Assembly: GCA_963800975.1 (NCBI GenBank) | Contig: CAWDDB010000002.1 | Coordinates: 1 to 64,000, forward strand | DNA length: 64,000 bases | Direction: 5' to 3' | Source of the DNA: JALYGY01 sp963800975 | GTDB taxonomy: Bacteria; Actinomycetota; Rubrobacteria; Rubrobacterales; Rubrobacteraceae | Part shown: one piece after another, positions 39,167-47,710 of the stretch | Layout of the letters: the number at the start of each line of letters is the position of its first letter | How positions within the stretch are numbered: the first letter of the stretch is position 1 | Position numbers and translations under genes: made by a program | The notes under the pieces: model-generated | The model's database searches: none | The model's input: the letters and a program-made list of their open reading frames with translations, nothing else | Told to the model about the DNA's origin: nothing

Positions 39167-40048
39167 CTACTGTTTCGAGGCGCCGATCACGTCCCTGACG
39201 GTGATGCGGCCCTGGGCTCCGGTGCCCTCCACCTGGGAGAGGTCCACGCCCAGCTCCTGAGCCTTCTGCTGGGCGGCCTGCGTGGCGTTCGGCTCCTCCT
39301 GGCCGCCGCCGGCCTGCTGGACCGCCTGCTGTCCTTGCTGGGCAGCCTGTCCCGCGGCATCCTGGGCTTGCCCCGCCGCCTGCTGACCTTGCTGGGCGGC
39401 CTGCCCGGCGGTGTCCTGAGCCTGCTGGGCCGCCCCCCCGGCGGCTTCCTGGGCCTGACCCGCGACCTGCCCGGCCTGATCCGTGGCCTGGCCGGCCGCT
39501 TCCTGTGCTTGGCCCGCCGCCTTCCCGGCGGTGTCCTGCGCCTGGCCGGCCGCCTGTCCGACCTGGTCGGTCACCCCGCCAAGCGGACCCCCGCCGCCCT
39601 GCTGGCCGCCGGTGACCCCGCCGACGGCTTCCTGGGCCTGGCCCGCGACCTGCTGAGCCTGGTCGGTGGCCTGACCGGCGGCCTGCTGCGCCTGCCCGGC
39701 AACCTGGCCGGCCTGGTCGGTAGCCTGGCCCGCGACGTCCTGCGCTTGCTGGGCCGCCCCTTGCGCGAAGTCCGTTATCTTCTGCTGCGTGCTCTGGGCC
39801 GCCTCGTTCACCTGATCCTGGATACCCTGATCCTGGGCCGCCTGGTCTATGGACCCTTCGAGCTCCACGTAGTAGTCGGTCATCTCCTGGACCTGGGCCT
39901 TGGCGTCGCCCTCGGGGAGCTGCTCGGCGTACTGCTCGAGCTGCTCGCGGTAGTTCTGGATCTGGCTCTTCAGGCCGCCGATGGACTGCGCGTAGAAGTC
40001 CCCGGCGCTCTGCTGGATCTGCTGCTGGAGGTTCAAGCCTTGGCTCAT
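39167..40048 (-). CDS. LEA-like repeat protein 1 with E3-binding-like tail
   Basis: This 293-residue protein starts at ATG 40048. Residues 1-105 are a phasin-like helical head (QSAGDFYAQSIGGLKSQIQNY, LPEGDAKAQVQEMTDYYVELEGSI). About 110-250 is an Ala/Gln/Gly/Asp repeat with 7- and 11-residue spacing (AGQAQDTAGKA, AGQATDQAGQV), like group 3 LEA proteins. The last 40 residues (QKAQELGVDLSQVEGTGAQG, RITVRDV) match the E3-binding motif. There is no membrane segment. It is probably an amphipathic, stress-protective or scaffold protein. Confidence 0.78.
   Translation of the reverse strand: MSQGLNLQQQIQQSAGDFYAQSIGGLKSQIQNYREQLEQYAEQLPEGDAKAQVQEMTDYYVELEGSIDQAAQDQGIQDQVNEAAQSTQQKITDFAQGAAQQAQDVAGQATDQAGQVAGQAQQAAGQATDQAQQVAGQAQEAVGGVTGGQQGGGGPLGGVTDQVGQAAGQAQDTAGKAAGQAQEAAGQATDQAGQVAGQAQEAAGGAAQQAQDTAGQAAQQGQQAAGQAQDAAGQAAQQGQQAVQQAGGGQEEPNATQAAQQKAQELGVDLSQVEGTGAQGRITVRDVIGASKQ
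39351..39645. repeat. 295-base near-identical repeat, copy 1
   Basis: This stretch aligns without gaps to 42170-42464 with a single mismatch (A/C in the CCCCGCC-AAGCGG run). It codes the same Ala/Gln repeat in both LEA-like genes. Such identity between paralogues implies recent gene conversion or duplication. Confidence 0.9.
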
Positions 40049-40137
40049 GCTTTGCCCTTTCTGTGTCCGTCGTATCGTTCGCGGTGGAGCCGGTGGAGAC
40101 GACCGGGGCCGACCCCACCGATAACCATCCTGCTCGG

Positions 40138-41658
40138 CTAGAGGCCGCCGCCGAGCAGCCCACCTCCGCCGCTATCCTTGTTGTCGTCGTCATCGTCGTC
40201 CCCGCCACCGCCGGTCAGGCCGCCGGTGAGCCCCCCGACGGTGTCCTGGACCTGCTCCACTGGTCCGCCACCTTCGCCTCCGGTGAGCCCGCCCACGGTG
40301 TCCTGGACCTGCTCGACGGGACCTCCCCCGCCTTCGCCTCCGGTCAGGCCGCCGGTGAGCCCCCCGACGGTGTCCTGGACCTGCTCCACTGGTCCGCCCC
40401 CACCGCCTTCTTCTTGCCCTCCTTCACCTTCCTGAGGGGCTTCGCCTTCCCCGCCCCCTTCTCCCGGCCCGTAGTAATCCTCGGAGTCGCCGGACTCCAC
40501 GGTGGTCGTCGTGCTCTCGGCGGGCGGGAGGAGGTCCAGCCTGAGAAGGCCACCGCCCAGGAGACCTTCCTCGCCCTTCTTCTCCTCGACCGTCGTCGTG
40601 TCGCTGTCCGAGCTCGAGGAGTCCTCGATGGGCGGCTCCGCCTGCTCGCCGTCCTCCACCGGGGCCTGGCTCAGCAGGTTGCCCTGCGGATCGTAAGCCG
40701 AGTCCACGAGGTTGCCCGCCTCGTCCTCGCCGCGCTGGACGGTCGCGATGTTGCCCTGCTCGTCCTGGCCCTGCAGGACGGTGTTGCCCTGCTCGTCCGT
40801 GGTCGGCTCGCCCACCGGCTCGAAGCCTTCGGGCAGGCTCTCGGCCATCTGGCTGGCCTCGTCTTCTCCTTCCTCCTGTTCTCCCTCTTCCTCGTCCGGC
40901 ACGACCTCGTCCATCAGGTTGCCCTGCTGGTCGTAGATGGAGTCCACGAGGTTGCCCGCCTCGTCCTCGACGCGCTGGACGCTTACGGTGTTGCCCTCCT
41001 CATCCTGGCCCTGCAGGACGGTGTTGCCCTGCGGGTCGGTAAACGGCTGTCCCACAGCCTCGTAGCCTTCCGGCAGGCTGTCGGCCAAGTCGCCTACGGC
41101 ATCTTGCGCCTGACCCACAGCGTCCTGGGCCTGATCCGCGGCCTGACCGACCTGGTCGGTCGCCTGGCCGGCGGCGTCTTGCGCCTGATCGGCTACCCCA
41201 CCGACGGTGTCCTGCGCGCCCTGCACCGCCTGTCCGGCCTGATCGGTGACCTGGCCCGCGGTGTCCTGAGCCTGCCCCACCGCCTGACCGGCGGCGTCCT
41301 GCGCCTGCCCTGCCACCTGCTGCGCCTGCTCGGCCGCTACGTCGGTCGGGTCCTGGCCCGACGCCTGGTCGGCGTCCTGCCTGGCCTGCTGGGCCGCCTC
41401 CTCCAGCGTGTCCTGCACGCCCGCGTCCTGGGCGGCCTGGTCTATGGTGCCCTCGAACTGGTCGTAGGAGTCGGTCATCTCCTGGACCTGGGCCTGCGCC
41501 TCAGCCGGGAGCTGCTGCATGAAGCTTTGAAGCTGCGCGCTGTCGCTCTGCATCTGGCCCTTGATCCTGCCCATCGACTGTCCGAAGAAGTCCTGGGCCT
41601 GCTGCAGGTACTGCTCTTCCTGGGTCTGCTGCTGAGCGTTTTGTGCTTGTTCGCTCAC
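40138..41658 (-). CDS. Large LEA-like repeat protein 3 with Gly-rich tail
   Basis: This 506-residue protein starts at GTG 41658 behind AGAGGAGG. It has a Gln-rich phasin-like head (EEQYLQQAQDFFGQSMGRIKG). Next is an Ala/Gln repeat, then two tandem copies of a LPEGYEAVGQPFTDPQGNTV-type module (DEEGNTV, DEAGNLVDS, QGNLMDEV) related to domain B. An acidic stretch follows. Four Gly-rich units of GPVEQVQDTVGGLTGG close it. The start overlaps the stop of the small gene upstream. Very low complexity and Asp/Glu-rich; the function is unknown. Confidence 0.75.
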   Translation of the reverse strand: MSEQAQNAQQQTQEEQYLQQAQDFFGQSMGRIKGQMQSDSAQLQSFMQQLPAEAQAQVQEMTDSYDQFEGTIDQAAQDAGVQDTLEEAAQQARQDADQASGQDPTDVAAEQAQQVAGQAQDAAGQAVGQAQDTAGQVTDQAGQAVQGAQDTVGGVADQAQDAAGQATDQVGQAADQAQDAVGQAQDAVGDLADSLPEGYEAVGQPFTDPQGNTVLQGQDEEGNTVSVQRVEDEAGNLVDSIYDQQGNLMDEVVPDEEEGEQEEGEDEASQMAESLPEGFEPVGEPTTDEQGNTVLQGQDEQGNIATVQRGEDEAGNLVDSAYDPQGNLLSQAPVEDGEQAEPPIEDSSSSDSDTTTVEEKKGEEGLLGGGLLRLDLLPPAESTTTTVESGDSEDYYGPGEGGGEGEAPQEGEGGQEEGGGGGPVEQVQDTVGGLTGGLTGGEGGGGPVEQVQDTVGGLTGGEGGGPVEQVQDTVGGLTGGLTGGGGDDDDDDNKDSGGGGLLGGGL

Positions 41659-42005
41659 TGTGCCTCCTCTTGGGTCTGGGTCTCCTGCTCTGCGGTCTTC
41701 TGCCTAGATCGTTCCAGGCTTGTCTTTTCCCTCTTTTCGTTCGAGCTATGCAACAATTCGGGGTCGCCGCCAATTATCTCGCTGGCGATCCGCAACCGGA
41801 CTCCGGCCTCACGGTATACGACCCCCTCGCGCACCTCGTCCGGCAGGTTCTCGCGCCTGCTCCCCCACACGGAGTTGCGATCGGTGCTTCCCCGAAAACG
41901 CACCTTCGGGTCCGGCACTCTCTCGAAGTGCAGCTCGCGCATCTTCACGTCGGCGTCGAACGAGATGTCCGGGGCCCGCGGCTCACCTGTTCCCTCTCGC
42001 TTCAT
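41655..42005 (-). CDS. Small unknown protein coupled to LEA-like protein 3
   Basis: This 116-residue protein has a compact, mixed strand/helix centre (DISFDADVKMRELHFERVPDPKV, NLPDEVREGVVYREAGVRLRI) and a charged, Gln-rich tail. ATG 42005 comes 4 bases after the LEA-like protein 2 stop, and its own TGA overlaps the next GTG. The centre weakly resembles the region before domain A in the 43122-44888 protein. It is not a family I know. Confidence 0.65.
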   Translation of the reverse strand: MKREGTGEPRAPDISFDADVKMRELHFERVPDPKVRFRGSTDRNSVWGSRRENLPDEVREGVVYREAGVRLRIASEIIGGDPELLHSSNEKREKTSLERSRQKTAEQETQTQEEAQ

Positions 42006-42009
42006 GGCT

Positions 42010-43078
42010 TCAGGAACCCACCACGTCCTTTATGGTTATGAGGCCCCCGGAGCCCGTGCCCTGTACCTGGGAGAGGTCCACGCCCAGCTCCTGAGCCTTC
42101 CGCCTGGCGGCGTTCGTCGCCTTCGGACCGTCGGCTCCGTCACCTCCGGTGACCTGACCCGCCGCCTGGCCCGCGGCATCCTGGGCTTGCCCCGCCGCCT
42201 GCTGACCTTGCTGGGCGGCCTGCCCGGCGGTGTCCTGAGCCTGCTGGGCCGCCCCCCCGGCGGCTTCCTGGGCCTGACCCGCGACCTGCCCGGCCTGATC
42301 CGTGGCCTGGCCGGCCGCTTCCTGTGCTTGGCCCGCCGCCTTCCCGGCGGTGTCCTGCGCCTGGCCGGCCGCCTGTCCGACCTGGTCGGTCACCCCGCCC
42401 AGCGGACCCCCGCCGCCCTGCTGGCCGCCGGTGACCCCGCCGACGGCTTCCTGGGCCTGGCCCGGCGACCTGGCCGACCTGATCCGTGGCCTGGCCCGCG
42501 ACGTCCTGGGCCTGTTGGGCGGCGCCTCCGGCGGCGTCTTGCGCCTGACCAGCGACCTGCCCGGCAGCCTGCTGGGCCTGGCCCGCCGCCTGCCCGGCGG
42601 CCCCGTCACCCAGGGCTCCGGAGCCCTCCTCTTCCATGGCCTCGGCCGCCTCTACCACGTCGCTGTAGATGATTCGCCCGTCTGTGCCTGTTCCCTCGAT
42701 TTTCGTGAGGTCCACGCCCCGCTCCCGCGCCTCGCGACGCGCCGCGTCCGTGGCATCGATCTCCCCTTGCCTCCTGAGCTTGTCCGTGTCGAGTCCCGAG
42801 ACGTTCTGCTGGGCCTCGTCGAGACAATCCTCGATGCTCGAGTAATTGTCCATCAGCTCCTGGTACATCGCCTGGAAGGCTTCCTCGCGTCCCCCCGGAA
42901 CCTGGTCCGGCAGACCCTCCAGCGTGGCACGGCTCTCCTTTATCTGCTGCTTGAGCGCCTCGGCCGAATCACCAAAGTACTCCTGAGCCAGGTTCATGGT
43001 CCGCTTCTGGACCTCCTGCCGGGACTCCTGGATGCCCCGGTTCAGCCTCTCCAATGCCTCCGTTTGTCTTTCGGTCAC
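42010..43078 (-). CDS. LEA-like repeat protein 2 with two E3-binding-like motifs (frameshift at 42465)
   Basis: GTG 43078 starts a phasin-like head (LNLAQEYFGDSAEALKQQIKE ...). An E3-binding-like motif (ARREARERGVDLTKIEGTG, RIIYSDV) lies at about 110-145. The Ala/Gln repeat follows and a second E3-binding-like motif (RKAQELGVDLSQVQGTGSGG) ends the protein. Compared with its twin at 39351-39645, one extra G at about 42465 breaks the frame exactly where the repeat identity ends. Corrected length is about 355 residues. A homopolymer error is the simplest explanation. Confidence 0.75.
42170..42464. repeat. 295-base near-identical repeat, copy 2
   Basis: Partner of 39351-39645 at a constant offset of 2819 bases, 294 of 295 identical by direct reading. 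The copy is followed at once by a one-base insertion relative to copy 1. Confidence 0.9.
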
Positions 43079-43121
43079 CTATTTCTCCTCTCTTTGCGCA
43101 GCTTTTTCGGCTTCGCTTCCC

Positions 43122-44888
43122 TTAAACGACCCTGATGCCGACCGTGTTCCCCTCGTCGTCGGACACCCGCTCGAAGGCCTGGCCAGACTCGTCCCTCGAC
43201 CGGCTCACGTTTCGGCCTTCCTCGTCCTCGTACTCTTCCTCGACCGGCAGGCTCTCGATGTTGCCTACCAGCTCTTCGGCCACTATCTCACCATTCTCGT
43301 TCAAAGTGATCTCGATGATGTCGCCCAGCTGGTCCACCGCGCGGCGCGTGCTCTGGCGTCCTCCGTTGGCGTTACCGTCGGCGTTACCGTCGGCCGCTCC
43401 GTCAGCTTGGGACGGGTCTCCACCCGCGCCGGCGGCTTCTCCGCCGGCCTGATCGGCCCCGCCCTGGGCATCCTGGACACCCTGTTGTGCTGCCTGGCCA
43501 GCCTGTCCCGCGGCCTGGCCGGCTGCCCCGCCAGCTTCCTGGGCAGCCTGACCGGCGCCTTCTCCGACCTCGCTCGCGGCCTGGCCAGCGCCTTCGCCCA
43601 CCTCTCCGACGGCCTGGCCAGCGCCTTCGCCCACCTGCCCGGTGGCCTGTCCTGCGCCCTCACCGACGTCCTCGACCGCGGACTGGGCCCCGGAACCTAC
43701 GTCCTCGACCGCAGAGCCGGTGCTCTCGACCGCTTCGCCCGCACCAGATCCCACGTCTTCGACGGCTTCGCCGGTGCTCTCTACGGCTTCCCCGGCTCCT
43801 TCCCCGACGTCTTGGACGGCGGAGCCAGCACCGGACCCAACATCCTCCACGGCCTGGCCGGTGCTCTCTACGGCTTGACCCGCACCTCCGCCGACGTCCT
43901 CGACGGCGGAACCCGCACCCGAACCCACGTCCTCTACCGCAGAGCCTGCGCCAGATCCCACGTCTTCGACCGCAGAGCCTGCGCCCGACCCAACGTCCTC
44001 GACCGCAGAACCAGCGCCCTCCCCGACGTCTTCCACAGCGGACCCCGCGCCTTCGCCCACGTCTTCGACGGCCGATCCGGCCCCTTCTCCGACGTCTTCG
44101 ACCGCGGAGCCGGTGCCAGAACCGATCTCCGCGACCGCCTGGTTGGCACCTTCGCCTACCAGATCGCCGGCCCCGGAACCGATGTCTTCGACCGCGGAGT
44201 TGAGTCCCCCGCCGACCAGCTCGCCCGCGCCCTGGCCCACGTCTTCCAGGGCCGAGCCCGCGCCGCTGCCGACGTCTTCTACCGCGGAGCCCACGCTCTC
44301 GACGAGCTTCTCCACGATCTGGGGGTTGCGGTCTATGGTCGTAAGGACCCTGTCTATAATGGCGGTCACGTTGTCGAGCCGCACCTTGAGTAGCGCCTGA
44401 GCCTCCACGCCCTGGATGACCAGCTTGACGCGGCCTAGATAGGCGTCGACGCCGACGGACAGCTCCACCAGGTCGAGCACCTTCGCGTAGAGGTTCACCT
44501 TCGCGCGCAGGTCGTTGAGCTCGAAGTTGATCTCGTCGACCTTCACGACCGGCACGTCCAGGAGCACGTCGGGGATCTTGCCGTTCATCGCGGCATCTTC
44601 CTCGTCGTACTCCAGGGTGTAGTCCGCGTACACTTTCTCCGGGATCGTCTGGTCGCCGGGTATGTTGGACGCGAACCGGTACTCCTCGGCCTTCTGGACG
44701 GAGGTGCGAGGGTCGTTCTTGCGGACCGGCGCGTTGTCTTTGATCTCCGAGTTCTCTTGCCGCATCTCCGCTTGTTCCTGCTCGGTCAGGTTCTGCTGGT
44801 GCCGCGCGCCTGCCTGCGCGTCCTGCTGCGACCCCTCTGTCTGGTCTTCCTGATTCTCCGTTGCCTGGTTCGAACCCTCGGACGCCAC
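43122..44888 (-). CDS. Large protein: domain A, about 20 eleven-residue repeats, domain B
   Basis: 588 residues from GTG 44888. Acidic/Gln-rich residues 1-60 come first, then domain A at about 105-192 (DVLLDVPVVKVDEI, VGVDAYLGRVKLVIQGVEAQ, TTIDRNPQI). Residues 200-455 are repeats of the 11-mer GSAVEDVGSGA / GSAVEDVGEGA and variants. A Gly/Asn/Asp linker leads to domain B at about 515-588 (ENGEIVAEELVG, EEEYEDEEGR, DESGQAFE). There is no signal peptide. The 11-residue periodicity suggests an extended amphipathic rod. It is the first gene of the minus-strand repeat-protein operon. Confidence 0.78.
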   Translation of the reverse strand: MASEGSNQATENQEDQTEGSQQDAQAGARHQQNLTEQEQAEMRQENSEIKDNAPVRKNDPRTSVQKAEEYRFASNIPGDQTIPEKVYADYTLEYDEEDAAMNGKIPDVLLDVPVVKVDEINFELNDLRAKVNLYAKVLDLVELSVGVDAYLGRVKLVIQGVEAQALLKVRLDNVTAIIDRVLTTIDRNPQIVEKLVESVGSAVEDVGSGAGSALEDVGQGAGELVGGGLNSAVEDIGSGAGDLVGEGANQAVAEIGSGTGSAVEDVGEGAGSAVEDVGEGAGSAVEDVGEGAGSAVEDVGSGAGSAVEDVGSGAGSAVEDVGSGAGSAVEDVGGGAGQAVESTGQAVEDVGSGAGSAVQDVGEGAGEAVESTGEAVEDVGSGAGEAVESTGSAVEDVGSGAQSAVEDVGEGAGQATGQVGEGAGQAVGEVGEGAGQAASEVGEGAGQAAQEAGGAAGQAAGQAGQAAQQGVQDAQGGADQAGGEAAGAGGDPSQADGAADGNADGNANGGRQSTRRAVDQLGDIIEITLNENGEIVAEELVGNIESLPVEEEYEDEEGRNVSRSRDESGQAFERVSDDEGNTVGIRVV

Positions 44889-45304
44889 CCGCGTTCCCCC
44901 TCTTATCCTTGTATGAAAGCGCTTTGGTAACCGTTATTCCATCTCAGGGACGCTCACAAACCTTCTCGGTCGACCAGACCTTGATCCTTTGTGCACGGGG
45001 TTGGCCCGGTCCCACAACATGAGACCACAGGAGGCCGTCTCCGGTTACGGGTTCTCGGCCGCCGTGATACACCCGGATATCGTCCCCGCGGCCCGCCATA
45101 CGGCGACCGCCGACGCGGTCTTATCGGGCCGCGAGTAGCTGCTCTTAGCCTTCCGGTTCAAGGCGCGAGAACCTCGAATCGATCTCGGCGCGGGGCCGGT
45201 CGCGCACGATCGGGCGTTGTCGCTGATCCCTCGGCCTCTTGACAGAGTTCATGTCCCATGAGATATTGATTGTATAAGTTATTTATTTAATAGAAAGGTG
45301 GTTC
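44889..45304. promoter_or_regulatory. Divergent promoter region, AT-rich at its right end
   Basis: No gene is seen in this 416-base gap between the repeat-protein operon (minus) and the TetR gene (plus). 45255-45296 is strikingly AT-rich (TTGATTGTATAAGTTATTTA) and probably holds the TetR promoter and operator. GAAAGGTGG precedes the TTG start. Confidence 0.5.
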
Positions 45305-45910
45305 TTGGCTCCGCGCAAGTACGACATGAGCAAGCGCGAGGCGGCCGTAGAGGAGACGCGGCGGCGCATCCTGGAGGCCACGCTGACGCTGCACGCCGAT
45401 AAGGGCATCTTCGGCACCTCCTGGCAGGACATCGCCAGGCGCGCCGACGTCTCGGTCGGGACCGTCTACAAGCACTTTCCTTCGCTGGATGAGCTGGTGC
45501 CGGCTTGCGGGGAGTTGATGTACGCCATCACCCGGCCGCCTTCGCCGGAGGATGGGCCTCGGATCTTCGGCGGGGCGGGCTCGCTCGAGGAGCGCCTGGG
45601 GCGTCTGGTCTCCGAGCTCTTCGACTTTTACGAGCGCGGCGCTCCTTACATAGAGTCGGACTTCCAGGAGAGACGGCTGCCGGCGGTCCGGGAGTGGGAG
45701 GAGTACATGCGGGCCACTATCGCCGGGCTCGTGCGCGAGGCACTTGTCTCTGAGGATCCGGACGAGGACACGGTGCAGGCGGTGAGCGCGCTGCTCGACT
45801 TCTACACCTTCAAGTCTTTTCTGGATCGGGACATCCGCAAGGAGCAAGCCGCGAAGACCATGAACGAGGTCCTGCTGTGCTGGATCGGGTGCTCGGGGCG
45901 AGATCCGTGA
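45305..45910 (+). CDS. TetR-family regulator
   Basis: This 201-residue protein starts at TTG 45305. The N-terminal HTH is clear (RRRILEATLTLHADKGIFGTSWQDIARRADVSVGTVYKHF). The ligand domain is typical in length with no notable motifs. It lies 71 bases upstream of a double-cupin gene in the same direction, so it probably regulates that gene and itself. Confidence 0.9.
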   Translation: MAPRKYDMSKREAAVEETRRRILEATLTLHADKGIFGTSWQDIARRADVSVGTVYKHFPSLDELVPACGELMYAITRPPSPEDGPRIFGGAGSLEERLGRLVSELFDFYERGAPYIESDFQERRLPAVREWEEYMRATIAGLVREALVSEDPDEDTVQAVSALLDFYTFKSFLDRDIRKEQAAKTMNEVLLCWIGCSGRDP

Positions 45911-45981
45911 AGCGGGAAGATCACTCTGTTATTGGCCCGGGTGGGAATGGGCCCGGTCGGGACAACGGAAAGGAGCCGCCG

Positions 45982-47010
45982 ATGGATGACGGTAGCAGCA
46001 GGGCCTTCGCGCTCGAGGAAGGCGGAGGAAACGCGAGGTGGTGGGGCGGTGGCCTCGCCACGATAAAGGTCACGGGAAAAGATACGGGCGATCTCTACTC
46101 CATCGTCGAGGTCCTCGAACCCCAGGGTGCCCAGGCGCCGTTCCACCTGCACCGCAATGAGGACGAGGCCTTCTACGTCTTCGAAGGCGAGATGACGTTC
46201 CGCATCGGGGATGAGACGATACAGGCGCAACCCGGCTCGTTCGTCTTCGGCCCCAGGGACATCCCCCACACCTACACCGTCGACTCTGGTCCGGCGAGGC
46301 TGTTGTTCATCCTCTCGCCTTCGGGCTTCGAGGGCTTCATCGAGGACATCAGCAAGCCAGCCAGGACTCGCACCCTGCCGCCATCCGAGCCGGAGAGCCT
46401 TGCGGATAAGGAAGACGCGACCGACGAAGCCGCGTCGGAGAGCTTCGAGGTGCTCGAGGCCAGGTACGGGTGCGAGATCGTCGATCCGCCGGTGCACCAG
46501 CCCGACCCAGAGCAGGGAGATGAGCCGATGAATGAAGACACCGAGAGGACTTACGGGCTAGAGAAGGGCGAAGGAGATGCGAGGTGGTGGCTCGGTGGCC
46601 TTGCCACCATCAAGGCCACCGGTAAGGAGACAGGCGGGCGCTACACGCTAGTCGAGGTGCTGGAGCCCGAGGGCGAGCAACCCTTCCACGTGCACCATCG
46701 CGAGGACGAGGGCTTCTGGGTCCTTGAGGGAGAGCTGACCTTCCAGATCGGTGAGGAGGCGATAAAGGCTTCTCCGGGTTCGTTCCTCTTTGGTCCCAGG
46801 GACGTTCCGCACCGGTACACCGTAGACTCGGGGCCGGCGAGGCTGTTGTTCATCCTCTCGCCTTCGGGCTTCGAGGACTTCATCTACGCCACCAGCGAAC
46901 CGGCGCAGGAGCGCGCCCTGCCGCCCCAGCAGGAAGGCCCGCCCAGCGAAGCCGAGATGGAGCAGCTGGGAGCCATTGCCCGCCAGCACGGAGCCGAGCT
47001 CCTCGTCTAA
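45982..47010 (+). CDS. Double-cupin protein from an internal duplication
   Basis: This 342-residue protein starts at ATG 45982 with AAGGAG. Two copies of one unit (about 1-160 and 178-342) share GGLATIKVTGK / GGLATIKATGK, the metal motif FHLHRNEDEAFYVFEGE / FHVHHREDEGFWVLEGE and GPRDIPHTYTVDSGPARL. The near-identical ends point to recent duplication and fusion. The units are joined by a Glu/Asp/Pro linker containing a leftover Met (MNEDTERTYGLEKG). It may be a dioxygenase-like or sensor cupin; a single-cupin relative lies at 55996-56508. Confidence 0.85.
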   Translation: MDDGSSRAFALEEGGGNARWWGGGLATIKVTGKDTGDLYSIVEVLEPQGAQAPFHLHRNEDEAFYVFEGEMTFRIGDETIQAQPGSFVFGPRDIPHTYTVDSGPARLLFILSPSGFEGFIEDISKPARTRTLPPSEPESLADKEDATDEAASESFEVLEARYGCEIVDPPVHQPDPEQGDEPMNEDTERTYGLEKGEGDARWWLGGLATIKATGKETGGRYTLVEVLEPEGEQPFHVHHREDEGFWVLEGELTFQIGEEAIKASPGSFLFGPRDVPHRYTVDSGPARLLFILSPSGFEDFIYATSEPAQERALPPQQEGPPSEAEMEQLGAIARQHGAELLV

Positions 47011-47018
47011 CAGGTCGA

Positions 47019-47052
47019 GGTCTGGTGGAGGGTGCGCACCCTCCACCAGACC
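47019..47052 (+). terminator. Rho-independent terminator after the double-cupin gene
   Basis: A perfect 34-base palindrome with half GGTCTGGTGGAGGGTGC begins 8 bases after the stop and is followed by TTTGT. It may also serve the convergent gene. Confidence 0.85.
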
Positions 47053-47142
47053 TTTGTCCGCCGGCTTGCTCGAAGGCCGATGTATTCCGAAGTCAGTTTG
47101 AAGATCTCGCGCAGGGAGGTTTCGCGAGACTTGGGGATTCGA

Positions 47143-47691
47143 CTACTCCTCGAACATCCTGTTCCCCATCTCGTCCACCCTGCGCTCGGCGTCCAGGTTC
47201 ACGTCCCCGCCGGCGCCGGTGTCTTCGGTCATCTCCGTCGCCAGCTCCTCAGCCTTCTGTTCGTTGTGCGCGTGCGGATCCCCGCCGGAGCCGGTGTCAT
47301 CCGTGACCCTCTGCGCCAGATCCTCCTCCGCGTCCGCGGGCTGGTAGGGCATTACCCCCTCGAGCGGCATGCCCTCCTGCATGCCTTGCGGTTCTGCCTC
47401 CCCCGTGACCCCGCTTACCGTCTCGGCCGACTCGATGGACTGCATGGACTCCATAGACCGCATGGATTGCATCGACTCCATCGACTCCATCGAGTCTTCC
47501 CGAAGGCCGGGGAGGGGACGCGGCTCCACGTCGCCCTTCTCGATCCTCCTTACGACTTCTTTGGCCCTCTTGTCCGCCTCCCTGGCGCGCGCCTCGACGC
47601 TCCCCCTGACATTCCTGTCGGCCTGCCGCATCGCCCGATCTATCCGCTTCTCGGCCTTCTTCTGCCGGCGCTCCTGCTCTCGTATGCTCAC
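47143..47691 (-). CDS. Hydrophilic protein with Met/Ser/Glu repeat
   Basis: This 182-residue protein has a basic helical head (REQERRQKKAEKRIDRAMRQ ... AREADKRAKEVVRRI). It then has a run of SMESMQSM-type triplet repeats at about 67-88, and an acidic tail with two copies of VTDDTGSGGD / MTEDTGAGGD. There is no membrane segment. It follows the recombinase-like gene in the same direction. It is unknown; composition is like other stress-cluster proteins here. Confidence 0.65.
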   Translation of the reverse strand: MSIREQERRQKKAEKRIDRAMRQADRNVRGSVEARAREADKRAKEVVRRIEKGDVEPRPLPGLREDSMESMESMQSMRSMESMQSIESAETVSGVTGEAEPQGMQEGMPLEGVMPYQPADAEEDLAQRVTDDTGSGGDPHAHNEQKAEELATEMTEDTGAGGDVNLDAERRVDEMGNRMFEE

Positions 47692-47710
47692 GCTGCCTCC
47701 CGTCTGCGCC

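Noticed and set aside
40063..42672. 869-codon plus-strand frame rich in Leu/Gly/Val
   Set aside because: It is antisense to the LEA-like genes. The repetitive sequence makes both strands open; the minus-strand genes have ribosome sites and E3-binding-like tails.
43500..44310. CRISPR-like regular repetition
   Set aside because: The repeats are in-frame coding units without unique spacers, and no cas genes are present.
42996..44393. 465-codon plus-strand frame with repeats
   Set aside because: It mirrors the 11-mer repeat gene at 43122-44888, which has recognisable domains at both ends.
31311..44888. Gas-vesicle cluster
   Set aside because: The domain A/repeat proteins first suggested gvp neighbours, but no GvpA, F, L, N or K signature is seen.
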